Assembly: GCA_018268465.1 (NCBI GenBank) | Contig: JAFDWN010000049.1 | Location: 1-64,000 of the forward strand | DNA from: Actinomycetota bacterium | GTDB lineage: Bacteria; Actinomycetota; Actinomycetes; Mycobacteriales; Mycobacteriaceae | Length of the DNA stretch: 64,000 bases | Reading direction: 5' to 3' | Shown: one piece after another, positions 9,185 through 17,563 of the stretch | Position numbering within the stretch: the stretch's first letter is position 1 | Layout of the letters: each line of letters begins with the position of its first letter | Program-made: the position numbers and the translations under genes | Notes under the pieces: model-generated | What the model was told of the DNA's origin: nothing | What the model saw: the letters and a program-made list of their open reading frames with translations, nothing else | The model's database searches: none

Positions 9185-9743
9185 GGCCGCCATTCTGGCA
9201 GACGGTCGTGGGCGTGCCCTCCCCCAACGAGGGTGCCCCGTCGGGCGGCAGTCCCAGCGAGGCATCAGTCCCGGCACAGCGGATCGCAAGTAGATACCCA
9301 GCGATCCGGTCGCGCCGGCGCGTGCCGCGCGCATTGCCCGCCACCTCCGCCACATGCGCAAAGGGCGTACGGCACCGTTGCTGGAACGGGGAGAGGTATT
9401 TTCCGTGTCATTGACATGAATACTATTGAGCAAACACCAATTGTAGTGCTACATTCAGTAATTGATTTCATCGGCAAGAGACTCCATCTCGCAAATTGCC
9501 ATTGACGAGTGGCATTTCAGCAGCTCAGAGTCCTTGAATTCGCACCTACCGCTTCCTCGCCACAGGAAGTGGGCGAACAACCGAACCTTTTTGCGGAGTC
9601 AAATGCCGAATAGTGGCAAATTGTTATTTGGTGGCGGAATCCTCGAAAAGGGGATACGTTCAGGGTGCCTTTCTCAGGAAAACCTCAGGAAGGCTGCCTG
9701 CCGGCGGGGGTCAGGTATCGCGTTTCAAAAAGGGGGTCACACC
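9185..9743. promoter_or_regulatory. AT-richer leader upstream of the PGRS gene
   Basis: This 559-base gap divides two genes reading away from each other. From about 9395 to 9720 the composition is clearly lower in GC than anything else in the window (for example around 9411-9480, with TTGACA at 9411 and several TA-rich hexamers such as TACTAT at 9421). No start-to-stop frame here looks coding. It probably holds the promoter and a long untranslated leader of the Gly-rich protein gene. I could not place a properly spaced -35/-10 pair. The composition also fits recent acquisition. Confidence 0.45.
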
Positions 9744-11594
9744 ATGCCGAAACACAGTCACACCGGGCCGGCCGGTCGGCGCAAATCGGCGCGCCCATAC
9801 ATCAGCACCGGCCTCGCGGGGGCGGCGATGGTCGGGATCGGCGTCCTCGTAGCGGCCAACCCGGGCGCACCCGCACCCTTGACGGTGCAGGCTGAGGTGC
9901 AGTTGGTCAACGACGAGGTCATCTGGCCGTGGTACGTCGGAGACAACGACACCGGCACTGGCCTGTTCGGCACGAATGGCCTGACGCCCACGCCGACCGC
10001 TTTGGCCGCCGCTGTCGGCGGTGGATTCCGGCCGATCGTCGGACCCGGCGGCTGGCTCATCGGCGACGGCTTAGACGCGCCAGCCAATTGCGAAGCGGGC
10101 ACCTCTGCATGTGACGGCCAGAACGGTGGGCTCCTCTGGGGCAACGGCGGCGACGGGGCCAAGGGCGGCACCGGCGGAAACGCCGGATTCCTGTTCGGCA
10201 ACGGCGGCAACGGCGGTAACGGCGAAGACGCCGAATACATGGCAGGCGTTCTCGTCACCCCCGCGACGCCGGGGGGCAACGGCGGACGCGGCGGCTTCCT
10301 GTTCGGCAACGGCGGTAACGGCGGCTTGGGCGGCTCGGATGAGAACAAGACCGACCTGGACGAAGAGGACCCGGATGCAGCGGACGCAACCGCTGCCGCA
10401 GGCGGGGCCGGCGGACAGGGCGGGCTCCTCGGCGGAAACGGCGGCTGGGGCGGTGACGGCGGGTATGCGTACTCAGCGAACGGCAATGCCACCGGAGGCG
10501 CAGGCGGCGCGGGAGGCAATGCGGTTATCGGCAATGCCGGTAGTGGCGGTTGGGGTGGCGACGCGGACGCCTATGGCGAATCTGCAGTTGCGAAGGCAGG
10601 CGCCGGCGGCGCCGGCGGCAGCGCTGTCATCGGCACCGGCGGTGACGGTGGTCTTGGCGGCTATGGGTACTCCGACGATGGCGACGCCACCGGCGGCGCA
10701 GGCGGAAGTGGCGGAGCCGCCTTGGCATTCGGCAACGGCGGTAGCGGCGGCGGCGGCGGCGAAGGGGTAACGATCGGCGGGGATGGCGCCGGCGGGGATG
10801 GCGGAGCCGGCGGAGCCGGCGGGCTACTCGGAGGCGACGGTGGTGGCGGTGGCGCGGGCGGTTTCGGCGACTCGATCGACGGAACAGGCACCGGCGGCGC
10901 TGGTGGAGCGGGCGGACGCGCGACCGTCGGTACCGGCGGAAGCGGAGGTGACGGTGGCGAAGGCGAGTCCGACGGTCTAGCAGCCGTCGGCGGAGCGGGT
11001 GGCTCCGGCGGTGGCAGCGCCCTCGGCACCGGCGGCGATGGCGGCGACGGCGGACTGGGTGACTCCTACGTCGAAGCCGATGCGGTCGGCGGCCAAGGTG
11101 GCGACGGTGGTTCGGCGATCGTCGGCACTGGCGGGACCGGCGGCACCGGCGGCACCGGCCTTTCGGAGGAGGGAGCCGCCACCGGCGGCAACGGCGGGAC
11201 CGGCGGCAATAGTGTCCTGGCGGGCACCGGTGGCGGCGGCGGAGGAGGCGGCGGCGCGGAGTCGGGTGTCGAACCCGAGGGTCAGGACGAGATCGAAGGC
11301 GGTAACGCCACCGCCGGTAACGGCGGCACCGGCGGTCGTGGCGGAGCGGTGCTGGGCACCGGCGGAGGCGGCGGAGGCGGCGGCGAAGCCGCCGGTGGCG
11401 CCACCAACAAGGGCGGCAACGGGGGCGACGGCGGACCCGGCGGTGGCATTGGCGGCACCGGCGGCCCCGGCGGTGACGGCGGCAGCGCGTCCGGCGGCAC
11501 CAGCAATGCTGGCGGCGGCGGGGGCTCCGGCGGTGCAGGCGGCGTCGGCGGATCGGACGGCGCGGACGGCCAAGGCGGCAGCGGCGACGACTAG
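9744..11594 (+). CDS. PGRS-type Gly-rich exported protein lacking a PE domain
   Basis: A 616-residue protein. After about 18 basic residues a hydrophobic segment (STGLAGAAMVGIGVLVAA, about residues 28-45) acts as signal or anchor. A non-repetitive stretch follows to about residue 120 (with WPWYVGDNDTGTGLF and a Cys pair, NCEAGTSACDG). The rest is GGxGG repeats in blocks such as LLWGNGGDG, FLFGNGGNGG and GNAVIGNAGSGGWGG. The block junction GGWLIGDGLDA...GGLLWGNGGDG resembles the entry to PGRS domains of mycobacterial PE_PGRS proteins, yet no PE domain is present. PGRS domains form Ca-binding or polyglycine-helix surface structures. Acidic spacers (DED, DE) are scattered through. Start ATG 9744 has AGGGGG seven bases upstream. 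Likely a surface or matrix protein; function unknown. Confidence 0.8.
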   Translation: MPKHSHTGPAGRRKSARPYISTGLAGAAMVGIGVLVAANPGAPAPLTVQAEVQLVNDEVIWPWYVGDNDTGTGLFGTNGLTPTPTALAAAVGGGFRPIVGPGGWLIGDGLDAPANCEAGTSACDGQNGGLLWGNGGDGAKGGTGGNAGFLFGNGGNGGNGEDAEYMAGVLVTPATPGGNGGRGGFLFGNGGNGGLGGSDENKTDLDEEDPDAADATAAAGGAGGQGGLLGGNGGWGGDGGYAYSANGNATGGAGGAGGNAVIGNAGSGGWGGDADAYGESAVAKAGAGGAGGSAVIGTGGDGGLGGYGYSDDGDATGGAGGSGGAALAFGNGGSGGGGGEGVTIGGDGAGGDGGAGGAGGLLGGDGGGGGAGGFGDSIDGTGTGGAGGAGGRATVGTGGSGGDGGEGESDGLAAVGGAGGSGGGSALGTGGDGGDGGLGDSYVEADAVGGQGGDGGSAIVGTGGTGGTGGTGLSEEGAATGGNGGTGGNSVLAGTGGGGGGGGGAESGVEPEGQDEIEGGNATAGNGGTGGRGGAVLGTGGGGGGGGEAAGGATNKGGNGGDGGPGGGIGGTGGPGGDGGSASGGTSNAGGGGGSGGAGGVGGSDGADGQGGSGDD

Positions 11595-11792
11595 GCGTCC
11601 CGCAGCGCCAGCCCGTCTACCGCAGACCGGGGACGGCGCCGACCACACGGTGGGCGCCTGTCTCCCGTCTGTGGGTCCACTGCCCACATGAATCCCAAGT
11701 TGTCTCAGAATGATTGCAGTGCAGAGCATTAGCACCGCAGTGTGGGAATTCGACGCTGCGAGAAAAGCTCTCCGGGAGAAAGGCCCGCAATA

Positions 11793-12395
11793 GTGACCAA
11801 CAAATCTCCGGCGCCGGGAGATGCCAAATCCGCCTTGACATTTCCCACCGGCACCGGCAATGTGCCCGACGACGACCAGACGGCGGACCCCGAAGTGCCG
11901 AAGGCGAGACAGCCAAGCAGGAGTCCGTCGAACTGGGCGGCCCCTGCGGCACTGGTGATCGCGGTGCTTGCTGTGGGCCTCGCCGCCTGGACGCTCGTGC
12001 GTTCACCGAGTGAGCCTGCCGCCCAATCGCCGGCCCCGGGGGTCACCGCCCAACAGCCCGACGACGCCAAATCGAGTGTGTGCGCGGCGTTCACCACCGT
12101 GCGCGCCGCGGTATCACTCCAAACCAACGCCGATCTGGGCCCCGATCCCGTGGCCAAAGAAGCGGTGGCGGCCAACGCCCGGCTGGCGACGTTCGGAGGC
12201 GGCAGCTACCTGCTCTCCCGGATCGATCCGGCAACACCCGCGGAACTCGCCTCCGCGGTCCGCACGTTCGCGAACACCCTCCAAGACATCGGGATCAAAC
12301 AACTTGTCGGCGTCCCGAACACCGACCCCGGCCTTGTGACCCAGCTGGGCGAGGCCCAGACGGCCAGCACCCAGATCGAAGGTCTCTGCACATAG
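11793..12395 (+). CDS. Single-pass membrane protein, mycobacterial hypothetical
   Basis: A 200-residue protein of unknown function. A cytoplasmic, charged and Pro-rich segment of about 50 residues precedes one membrane helix (APAALVIAVLAVGLAAWTLV). An exported helical domain of about 120 residues follows, with a Cys near its beginning (SVCAAF) and one near the end (EGLC), which could form a disulfide. Similar small anchored proteins are common in mycobacteria as alanine/proline-rich membrane proteins. GTG 11793 is chosen because GGGAGAAAGG sits about nine bases upstream; the frame also opens at 11742. It follows the PGRS gene by 198 bases and converges on the LuxR gene. Confidence 0.75.
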   Translation: MTNKSPAPGDAKSALTFPTGTGNVPDDDQTADPEVPKARQPSRSPSNWAAPAALVIAVLAVGLAAWTLVRSPSEPAAQSPAPGVTAQQPDDAKSSVCAAFTTVRAAVSLQTNADLGPDPVAKEAVAANARLATFGGGSYLLSRIDPATPAELASAVRTFANTLQDIGIKQLVGVPNTDPGLVTQLGEAQTASTQIEGLCT

Positions 12396-12493
12396 TCAGA
12401 AGCGGGGTCGCTCACCCCACCGAGATGGCGTCATATCGAACAGTCTTTCTCGGAGACGTTCGGAGGGCAGTTCCGGCGACCGCTGGATTCCCG

Positions 12494-15316
12494 TCAGGGC
12501 AGGTGCAGCTGCTTGAGTTGCCGGCGCGAGGTGATGCCGAGTTTCCGGAAGATGTTGCGCAGGTGGGCTTCAATGGTGCGTGGGCTCAGGAACAGCTGCG
12601 CGCCGACCTCTCGAGAGGTCGCACCGGTCGCGACGAGTCGTGCGATGGTCAGCTCCTGGGCGGTGAGCGCGTCGGTGGGTTGGGCACTCCGCTTTCGTGG
12701 ATATTCACCGGTGGCGCGTAGTTCGCGGGCGGCGCGGCCGGCGAACGCTTCTGCTCCCATGTCCGACAGGAGCGCGTGCGCGGTGCGGAGTTGTTCGCGG
12801 GCGTCCTGGCGGCGGCCTTCGCGGCGTAGCCATTCGCCGTAGACGAGGTGGGTGCGGGCGAGGAAGGCACCCATTCGGCAGTTTCTCAGCCGATCGATCG
12901 CTTCGCGGTAATGCTCGTCCGCATCGGGTCCGACACTTGTCAGCGCCCGTGAGCGCGCGGCCAGCCCGAGCGCCCATTCGGTGCCGCTGGCGTGGGCCCT
13001 GGAGCTGAGCTCTTTCATTGCGCGGGTGGCGGATTCCGGATCGCCGGCGCGGGCGGCCGCCTCGACGAGTTCGTGGAGCGCCTGCCAGACGATCAAGGGT
13101 TCGTACGAATCACCGGCCTGGACAGCAGCTTTCTGTGCTGCTGGATAGTTACCACGGCTGTTGTGTAACACGGCCATCGCCACCATGGCTAAGGCGGCTT
13201 CAGCGCCGCGCCGGTGTTGCAGTGCCGTGGTGACGCTGGTGGCGTACTGCTCGGTGGCTTCTGAATCTATGCCACGCCACGCATCCAGCACCGTTCGTGC
13301 GTAGCGCAGCGGCATCGCGCCGGACGCGCGCGATATCGCATCGGCCTCGTCAGCGAACTCGGCGGCGTGGGACAGATCGCCGGCGAAAACCCGCGCCCAC
13401 GACGATGTGACCAGTGCAGCGGGCAGGGCGGCGAGCGCGCCGGCTTCGCGCGCGAGTCGAACGTTGCTGTCGGCCAAATGGATGAGCATCTCGTCGTCGA
13501 ACAGAGCTGCTGCGGTTCGCGTGGCCAGCCACAGCCAATCGCCAGCGCGGACAGTCGCGACCGGGGGTACGCGCTGGCGGAACGCCTCGAGCGCCCGTTT
13601 CAGTGTGGGTGCGCCGGCTTGGAATCCTCGCGTGTGCACGGCCACCAGTCCGTCGAGCAGCAGATCCACCGGTCCAGGCGGCCTGGGCGCCGGAGGTGCG
13701 GCGCCAGCGGCTTCGGCTACGTCCGGCACGCCAGGTCCGACGCCCGAGTCCCCGGTGATGTTGGCTGCGTCAAGAGCGTGCAGGTAGGTCTCGCGAGCGA
13801 GCGCGGGATCCACCGGGGTGAGCATTCGGGCGGCGCCCATCAGCATCCCCGGCACCTCGCTGCCCTGGGTGAGGTGGAATGTGATTTGCGCGTAGAGCAG
13901 CTCAAGACGGGCGCGTTCCTGGCCGTCCAGATACCCGTCGTCGGTGCTCTCCAGCAGTTTTAGGGCGGCTTCGGACGCGCCGGCCTGATGGTTGGCGCTG
14001 GCCGCCTCCAGCGCGCGTCTGGCCCGCTGCGCCGGCTCGGGCGTCAGGTCGGTTGCGTGTCGCAGAAAAGCTGCCGCGGCGGCGTACCCACCTCGCTCCA
14101 ATGCGCGGCCGGCCGACCGTTCCAGGTCCGCGGCGGCGCCCTCGTCGGTACCCAGGACCGATTGCGCGCGGTGCCACGCGCGCCGGTCTGGGTCGGCCTG
14201 TGGATTGGTGGCGGCGGCCAGTGCACGGTGGGCCCGGCGGTGCTCGGGTGCCGTGGCGGCGCGGTAGACCGCCGAGCGCACCAGCGGATGGCGAAAGCGT
14301 ACTCGGGTGTCGATCTCCAGCAGTCCGGCCGATTCCGCAGGCCCGGCGGCCTCGCGGTCAATCCCCAGGTGTGCGGTCGCGCGCCACAGCATCGCCACGT
14401 CGCCGGTCGGCTCTGCCGCGGCAATCAGCAGCAGCTGCTGCGTCTCAGCCGGCAGGCTGCCCGAGCGACGCTGGAACTCGTCCTCGATGCGGCGCGGGAC
14501 GCTCATGACGTCGGGGCGTTCGAACCCGCCGGCCAGATGCGTCGACGGCACGCTTCGCGGCAACTCCAGGAGCGCCAGCGGATTACCGCGTGCCTCGGCG
14601 ACGATACGGTCGCGAACCCCACGATCGAGCGGTGCACGAAAGGCGCTGGTAATCAGTGTCCGAGCATCGGGCTCCCCCAGCCCGTTCAGACGTACCTCCG
14701 GCAAACCGGACAAGGGGACTCCGCCGGGGATTGCGCCGTTTTCGCAGGGGTCGCGCACCGCGAACATCAGCACCAGGCGTTCGGCCACCACTCGCCGCGC
14801 CACGAACGCGAGAACCTGCGCCGACGCCTGGTCCAGCCACTGGGCGTCGTCGACGAGGCAGAGCATCGGCCCCTCCTCTGCGAGGAGGTTTAGGATCGCT
14901 AGCCCGACCAGGAACCGGTCCGGGGTGGCGCCGCTGTGGCGGCCGAGCGCCACGCCCAGGGCGGCCTGCTGAGGGGCTGGCAGCGTCCCGGTGCGGTAAA
15001 GCAGCGGCGTGCACAGCTGATGCAATCCGGCAAACGCGAACTGCGTCTCGGCCTCCACGCCGACCGCGGATTCCACCCGGAACCCCAATGAGACCGCGGT
15101 GTCCCGGGCGTGTTGCAGCAGCGCAGACTTCCCGATCCCCGCTTCACCCCGCACCACAGCCACCCCGCTGCATCCCGCCGAGGCCTCGGCGAGTAGTCGG
15201 GCGACCGCGTCGCGTTCGGCGCGGCGACCCAGCAGGGCTGGGAGCTTCAACTCGGTCCGGGCTGCGCCGACGGGTCTGTCGTGCACTCCTACGGGAACCT
15301 GCTCCAGGAGCGTCAC
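12494..15316 (-). CDS. Large ATP-binding LuxR family (LAL) transcriptional regulator
   Basis: A 940-residue regulator of the LAL/MalT type. An AAA-like ATPase domain opens the protein, with Walker A GEAGIGKS (residues 57-64) and Walker B-like LCLVDDAQWLD (about residue 150). A long TPR-like helical middle follows (about residues 400-850). The C-terminus is a LuxR/GerE helix-turn-helix (LTAQELTIARLVATGATSREVG, then SPRTIEAHLRNIFRKLGI). Such proteins sense a ligand or partner and activate neighbouring genes on ATP binding. Start is GTG 15316, overlapping as GTGA the stop of a 21-residue upstream peptide. A TetR gene is divergent. Targets unknown. Confidence 0.92.
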   Translation of the reverse strand: MTLLEQVPVGVHDRPVGAARTELKLPALLGRRAERDAVARLLAEASAGCSGVAVVRGEAGIGKSALLQHARDTAVSLGFRVESAVGVEAETQFAFAGLHQLCTPLLYRTGTLPAPQQAALGVALGRHSGATPDRFLVGLAILNLLAEEGPMLCLVDDAQWLDQASAQVLAFVARRVVAERLVLMFAVRDPCENGAIPGGVPLSGLPEVRLNGLGEPDARTLITSAFRAPLDRGVRDRIVAEARGNPLALLELPRSVPSTHLAGGFERPDVMSVPRRIEDEFQRRSGSLPAETQQLLLIAAAEPTGDVAMLWRATAHLGIDREAAGPAESAGLLEIDTRVRFRHPLVRSAVYRAATAPEHRRAHRALAAATNPQADPDRRAWHRAQSVLGTDEGAAADLERSAGRALERGGYAAAAAFLRHATDLTPEPAQRARRALEAASANHQAGASEAALKLLESTDDGYLDGQERARLELLYAQITFHLTQGSEVPGMLMGAARMLTPVDPALARETYLHALDAANITGDSGVGPGVPDVAEAAGAAPPAPRPPGPVDLLLDGLVAVHTRGFQAGAPTLKRALEAFRQRVPPVATVRAGDWLWLATRTAAALFDDEMLIHLADSNVRLAREAGALAALPAALVTSSWARVFAGDLSHAAEFADEADAISRASGAMPLRYARTVLDAWRGIDSEATEQYATSVTTALQHRRGAEAALAMVAMAVLHNSRGNYPAAQKAAVQAGDSYEPLIVWQALHELVEAAARAGDPESATRAMKELSSRAHASGTEWALGLAARSRALTSVGPDADEHYREAIDRLRNCRMGAFLARTHLVYGEWLRREGRRQDAREQLRTAHALLSDMGAEAFAGRAARELRATGEYPRKRSAQPTDALTAQELTIARLVATGATSREVGAQLFLSPRTIEAHLRNIFRKLGITSRRQLKQLHLP

Positions 15317-15378
15317 AGCGGGACATTCATCGCGGCGGCGGTGATGACCTTCGGTCGATCGATCAGTTCGATGGACAC
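15313..15378 (-). CDS. 21-residue leader peptide coupled to the LuxR gene
   Basis: A short frame from GTG 15378 to TGA 15313 encodes a 21-residue peptide (begins MSIELIDRPK, ends AAAMNVPL). Its ribosome-binding site is strong: GAGAGGAG ends seven bases before the GTG. Its stop codon overlaps the GTG of the LuxR gene as GTGA, while the LuxR start has no strong site of its own. This favours translational coupling. It could be an attenuator-type leader or a bioactive peptide; nothing in the sequence decides. Conservation of the residues would separate a real peptide from a spacer. Confidence 0.55.
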   Translation of the reverse strand: MSIELIDRPKVITAAAMNVPL

Positions 15379-15454
15379 GGGATGGCTCCTCTCGGGGAGC
15401 GGAGTCGTGGTCCGCGCTGGTGGCGGAAACGATACGAGACGGTCAGCATTCAGT

Positions 15455-15476
15455 CAATACGGACCGGACCGTATTG
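15455..15476. promoter_or_regulatory. Near-perfect palindromic operator, probably for the adjacent TetR
   Basis: A 22-base near-palindrome: left half CAATACGG, centre ACCGGA, right half CCGTATTG. The 8-base arms are perfect inverted repeats and only the central pair deviates. It lies 33 bases before the TetR start and 77 bases before the divergent leader peptide/LuxR start, the usual place for a TetR autoregulatory site that could also control the divergent genes. Confidence 0.65.
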
Positions 15477-15509
15477 CTATGGACGGCGTGTTTCGCTTAC
15501 CGTCTGCGG

Positions 15510-16070
15510 ATGCCTGCCAACCGCAACGAGCAATCCCGTCGCGCCATCCTCGATGCGTCCATCTCGATGATCGGCGAGCTCGGCTACGACAACATCTCGA
15601 TCGAGGCGATCGCCAGGCAGGCGGGCGTGGGCAAACAGACGATCTACCGCTGGTGGCCATCCAAAGGCGCGGTGATACTCGAAGCGGCGACCGAACTCCT
15701 CGGTACGGTCGTCGCCCTTCCCGATACCGGCGACATCGTCGCCGACATCCGGACCCAGCTGACACGGATCCTGGAGATCATCACCACCACCGGCTTCGGA
15801 CCGGCATATCGAGGTCTGATCGCCGCCGGCCAATCCGACGCCAATCTCTTGCGCACTCTCTTCGACCAGATCATCGAACCCAACGTCCGGGACTTCGGCG
15901 CCCGGGCCGCCCTGGCACAGCAGCGCGGCGAAATGCGCGCCGACGCCGACTGGCAGACCCTGCGCGATGTGCTGTACGGGGTCATCGAGTACCGGCTGTT
16001 TCATGCGATGCCACTCGAACCCGGATACATCGACGGCCTTCTTGAGATCGTCTTCCACGGAGTGCGCTGA
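15510..16070 (+). CDS. TetR/AcrR family transcriptional regulator
   Basis: A 186-residue repressor. The N-terminal helix-turn-helix is typical of the family (RRAILDASISMIGELGYDNISIEAIARQAGVGKQTIYRWWPSK, given in part). The C-terminal domain, which in this subfamily resembles TetR_C_16/C_11 types with a TTGFGPAYRGLIA segment, should bind a ligand. Start ATG 15510 is favoured because the DNA-binding domain follows within ten residues; the frame is open upstream to 15420. It is divergent from the leader peptide/LuxR pair and separated from it by a palindromic operator, so it probably represses itself and perhaps that regulator. Confidence 0.9.
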   Translation: MPANRNEQSRRAILDASISMIGELGYDNISIEAIARQAGVGKQTIYRWWPSKGAVILEAATELLGTVVALPDTGDIVADIRTQLTRILEIITTTGFGPAYRGLIAAGQSDANLLRTLFDQIIEPNVRDFGARAALAQQRGEMRADADWQTLRDVLYGVIEYRLFHAMPLEPGYIDGLLEIVFHGVR

Positions 16071-16424
16071 CGGTTGTTCGCCGTCGCCGCGCGGGCATGG
16101 TGATCCGGTTGGGTGTTCGAGAAAGCAAATTTCACTGATACTCGCTTGACGCCGGCTCCGACCCGCCGGCCATGCCCACGAGAGCCGATCCGCACGGCCG
16201 CGGGGTGGGCCGCAAACCCGGTGGGTGCGCACATCGGCGGGCTGGCCGCACGGTGAGATGTTCCGCCGGAACGGTAACGGCCGGTGACTGTGTAAGGGAC
16301 TTTCACCGACGCGAAGGGGCAGCCGCCGCTGCGAACCTGATGGCACGGAAGAACCGGTCTCACCGACTCGATCCGCAGCACAGATCGACGCAGGCGTGCC
16401 ACCGAGAAATGGAGGTCAACGACT
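16071..16424. other. 354-base gap upstream of the sigma-factor cluster
   Basis: No coding frame is convincing. This gap must hold the promoter of the NTF2-like/sigma operon. A GGAAC at 16268 recalls the -35 box of SigH/SigE-type promoters, but no matching GTT is seen at the right spacing, so I do not call a promoter. A ribosome-binding site (GGAGG around 16411) belongs to the next gene. Confidence 0.5.
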
Positions 16425-16835
16425 ATGGATGGGATTCCAGAGGGACTATCGGCATTCTTGGATGCGGTACATGCACGCGACGCCGCGGGCGCAGCACACA
16501 ACCTCGCCGAGTATGTGATCTTCGAGAGCCCGATCGTGGCTCAGCCATTCGTCGGCCGGGACCAGGTGTCGAATGTCGTGTCTGCGCTCCTCGATATCTT
16601 CGATGAGTTCACTGTCACCGAAATCATCCCGGGTGACGGGTGTTTCGCGGTCGTTGTGAACATCAAGATCGGCATGACCGAGCTTGACGCCGTCGATCTG
16701 ATCGGTATCAACGCCGAGGGCAAAGTCGCCTCGATATCAATCCACGTGCGGCCGTTGCCGGCCATCGTGGCACTCCAGAATCGCCTCGCACCGGTCCTTG
16801 GCGTGCCGGTGCTCACGTTGGCCGAAGAGCATTAG
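16425..16835 (+). CDS. NTF2-like/SnoaL-fold small protein
   Basis: A 136-residue cytosolic protein with the length and pattern of the NTF2-like (SnoaL) fold: a helical start (LSAFLDAVHARDAAGAAHNLAEYVIFESPIV), a GRDQV turn, then alternating strands ending in a helical tail. Members bind small hydrophobic ligands, act as polyketide cyclases or isomerases, or serve as regulatory domains. It ends nine bases before a sigma factor gene, so the two are in one operon. In ECF41-type sigma factors a SnoaL-like domain is fused to the sigma factor and regulates it; here the fold is a separate upstream gene beside a SigH-type factor. A regulatory partnership is inference; an enzymatic role is equally possible. 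Confidence 0.7.
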   Translation: MDGIPEGLSAFLDAVHARDAAGAAHNLAEYVIFESPIVAQPFVGRDQVSNVVSALLDIFDEFTVTEIIPGDGCFAVVVNIKIGMTELDAVDLIGINAEGKVASISIHVRPLPAIVALQNRLAPVLGVPVLTLAEEH

Positions 16836-16844
16836 GAGATCGTC

Positions 16845-17492
16845 GTGACCGACCTCGAACCCGTTGCACCTCTGCACATTCAAGGACGCCTCGCGGATGT
16901 CCCGGATGAGAGCGACACCGAACTGGTGGAGCGTTTCGAACGTGACGTGATTCCTCTTCAGGATGCGCTTTTCGGCGGCGCCATGCGAATGACCCGGCAG
17001 CGCGCTGACGCCGAAGACCTGGTGCAGGAGACCATGGTGCGGGCGTACGCTGGCTTCCGGACCTTCAAACAGGGAACGAATCTGCGGGCGTGGCTCTTTC
17101 GCATCCAGGCCAATGTCCACATCACTGGCTACCGCAAGCGAATGCGACGGCCCCCCGAGCTGCCCACCGACGCGATCTACGACTGGCAGCTGGCCTCCGA
17201 CGCCGGACGTTCTCCGAGGGCACTTCGCTCGGCGGAGATCGAGGTGGTGGAGTTGTTACCCGACGAGGACATCAGGAGCGCGCTGGATACCTTGCCCGTC
17301 GAGTTTCGAATGGCGGTGTTCTACGCAGACGTCGAGGGACTCGCCTACAGGGAGATCAGCGACATCATGGGCACGCCACTGGGCACCGTCATGTCGCGAA
17401 TTCATCGCGGCCGATCGCAATTACGCGTCCTGCTGGCCGCGCTGGCCGCCGACCGCGGGTACTTCCGGGTTCAGCAGCGAGCGGCGTCATGA
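16845..17492 (+). CDS. ECF RNA polymerase sigma factor, SigH/SigR paralogue
   Basis: A 215-residue ECF sigma factor. Region 2 (residues about 25-95) includes [21 protein letters not shown] and [11 protein letters not shown]. Region 4 (about 150-205) includes [45 protein letters not shown]. By eye it resembles M. tuberculosis SigH throughout, including the DWQLAS linker. SigH is held by the redox-sensing zinc anti-sigma RshA, encoded immediately downstream. No such gene with HxxxCxxC follows here; instead there is a 24-codon frame and then an oxidase. Start GTG 16845 follows TAGGAG. Probably a second SigH-like factor dedicated to this cluster. Confidence 0.9.
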   Translation: MTDLEPVAPLHIQGRLADVPDESDTELVERFERDVIPLQDALFGGAMRMTRQRADAEDLVQETMVRAYAGFRTFKQGTNLRAWLFRIQANVHITGYRKRMRRPPELPTDAIYDWQLASDAGRSPRALRSAEIEVVELLPDEDIRSALDTLPVEFRMAVFYADVEGLAYREISDIMGTPLGTVMSRIHRGRSQLRVLLAALAADRGYFRVQQRAAS

Positions 17493-17563
17493 CAACACAG
17501 CCAAGCCCATCCTTGTCCACCAAACGACGACCCATACAACAAGAAATGGAGCCGATGACATGA
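17489..17563 (+). CDS. 24-residue mini-ORF between sigma factor and amine oxidase
   Basis: A frame from ATG 17489 to TGA 17563 encodes 24 residues (begins MTTQPSPSL, ends QEMEPMT). Its start overlaps the sigma stop (ATGA) and its stop overlaps the amine oxidase start (ATGA). It occupies the position where an anti-sigma gene is usual for SigH-type factors, but it has no Cys or His and cannot be a ZAS-type anti-sigma. It has no clear ribosome-binding site of its own; GGAG inside it serves the oxidase. It may only pass ribosomes from sigma to oxidase, or be a remnant. Confidence 0.35.
   Translation: MTTQPSPSLSTKRRPIQQEMEPMT

Noticed and set aside
9744..11594. Repeats in the Gly-rich gene as a possible CRISPR array or minisatellite
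   Set aside because: Spacing is irregular, units vary at codon third positions, and the frame is open throughout; this is protein-level GGxGG repetition.
16268..16300. SigH/SigE-type promoter (GGAAC at 16268)
   Set aside because: No GTT box at 16-20 bases downstream; not enough for a promoter call.
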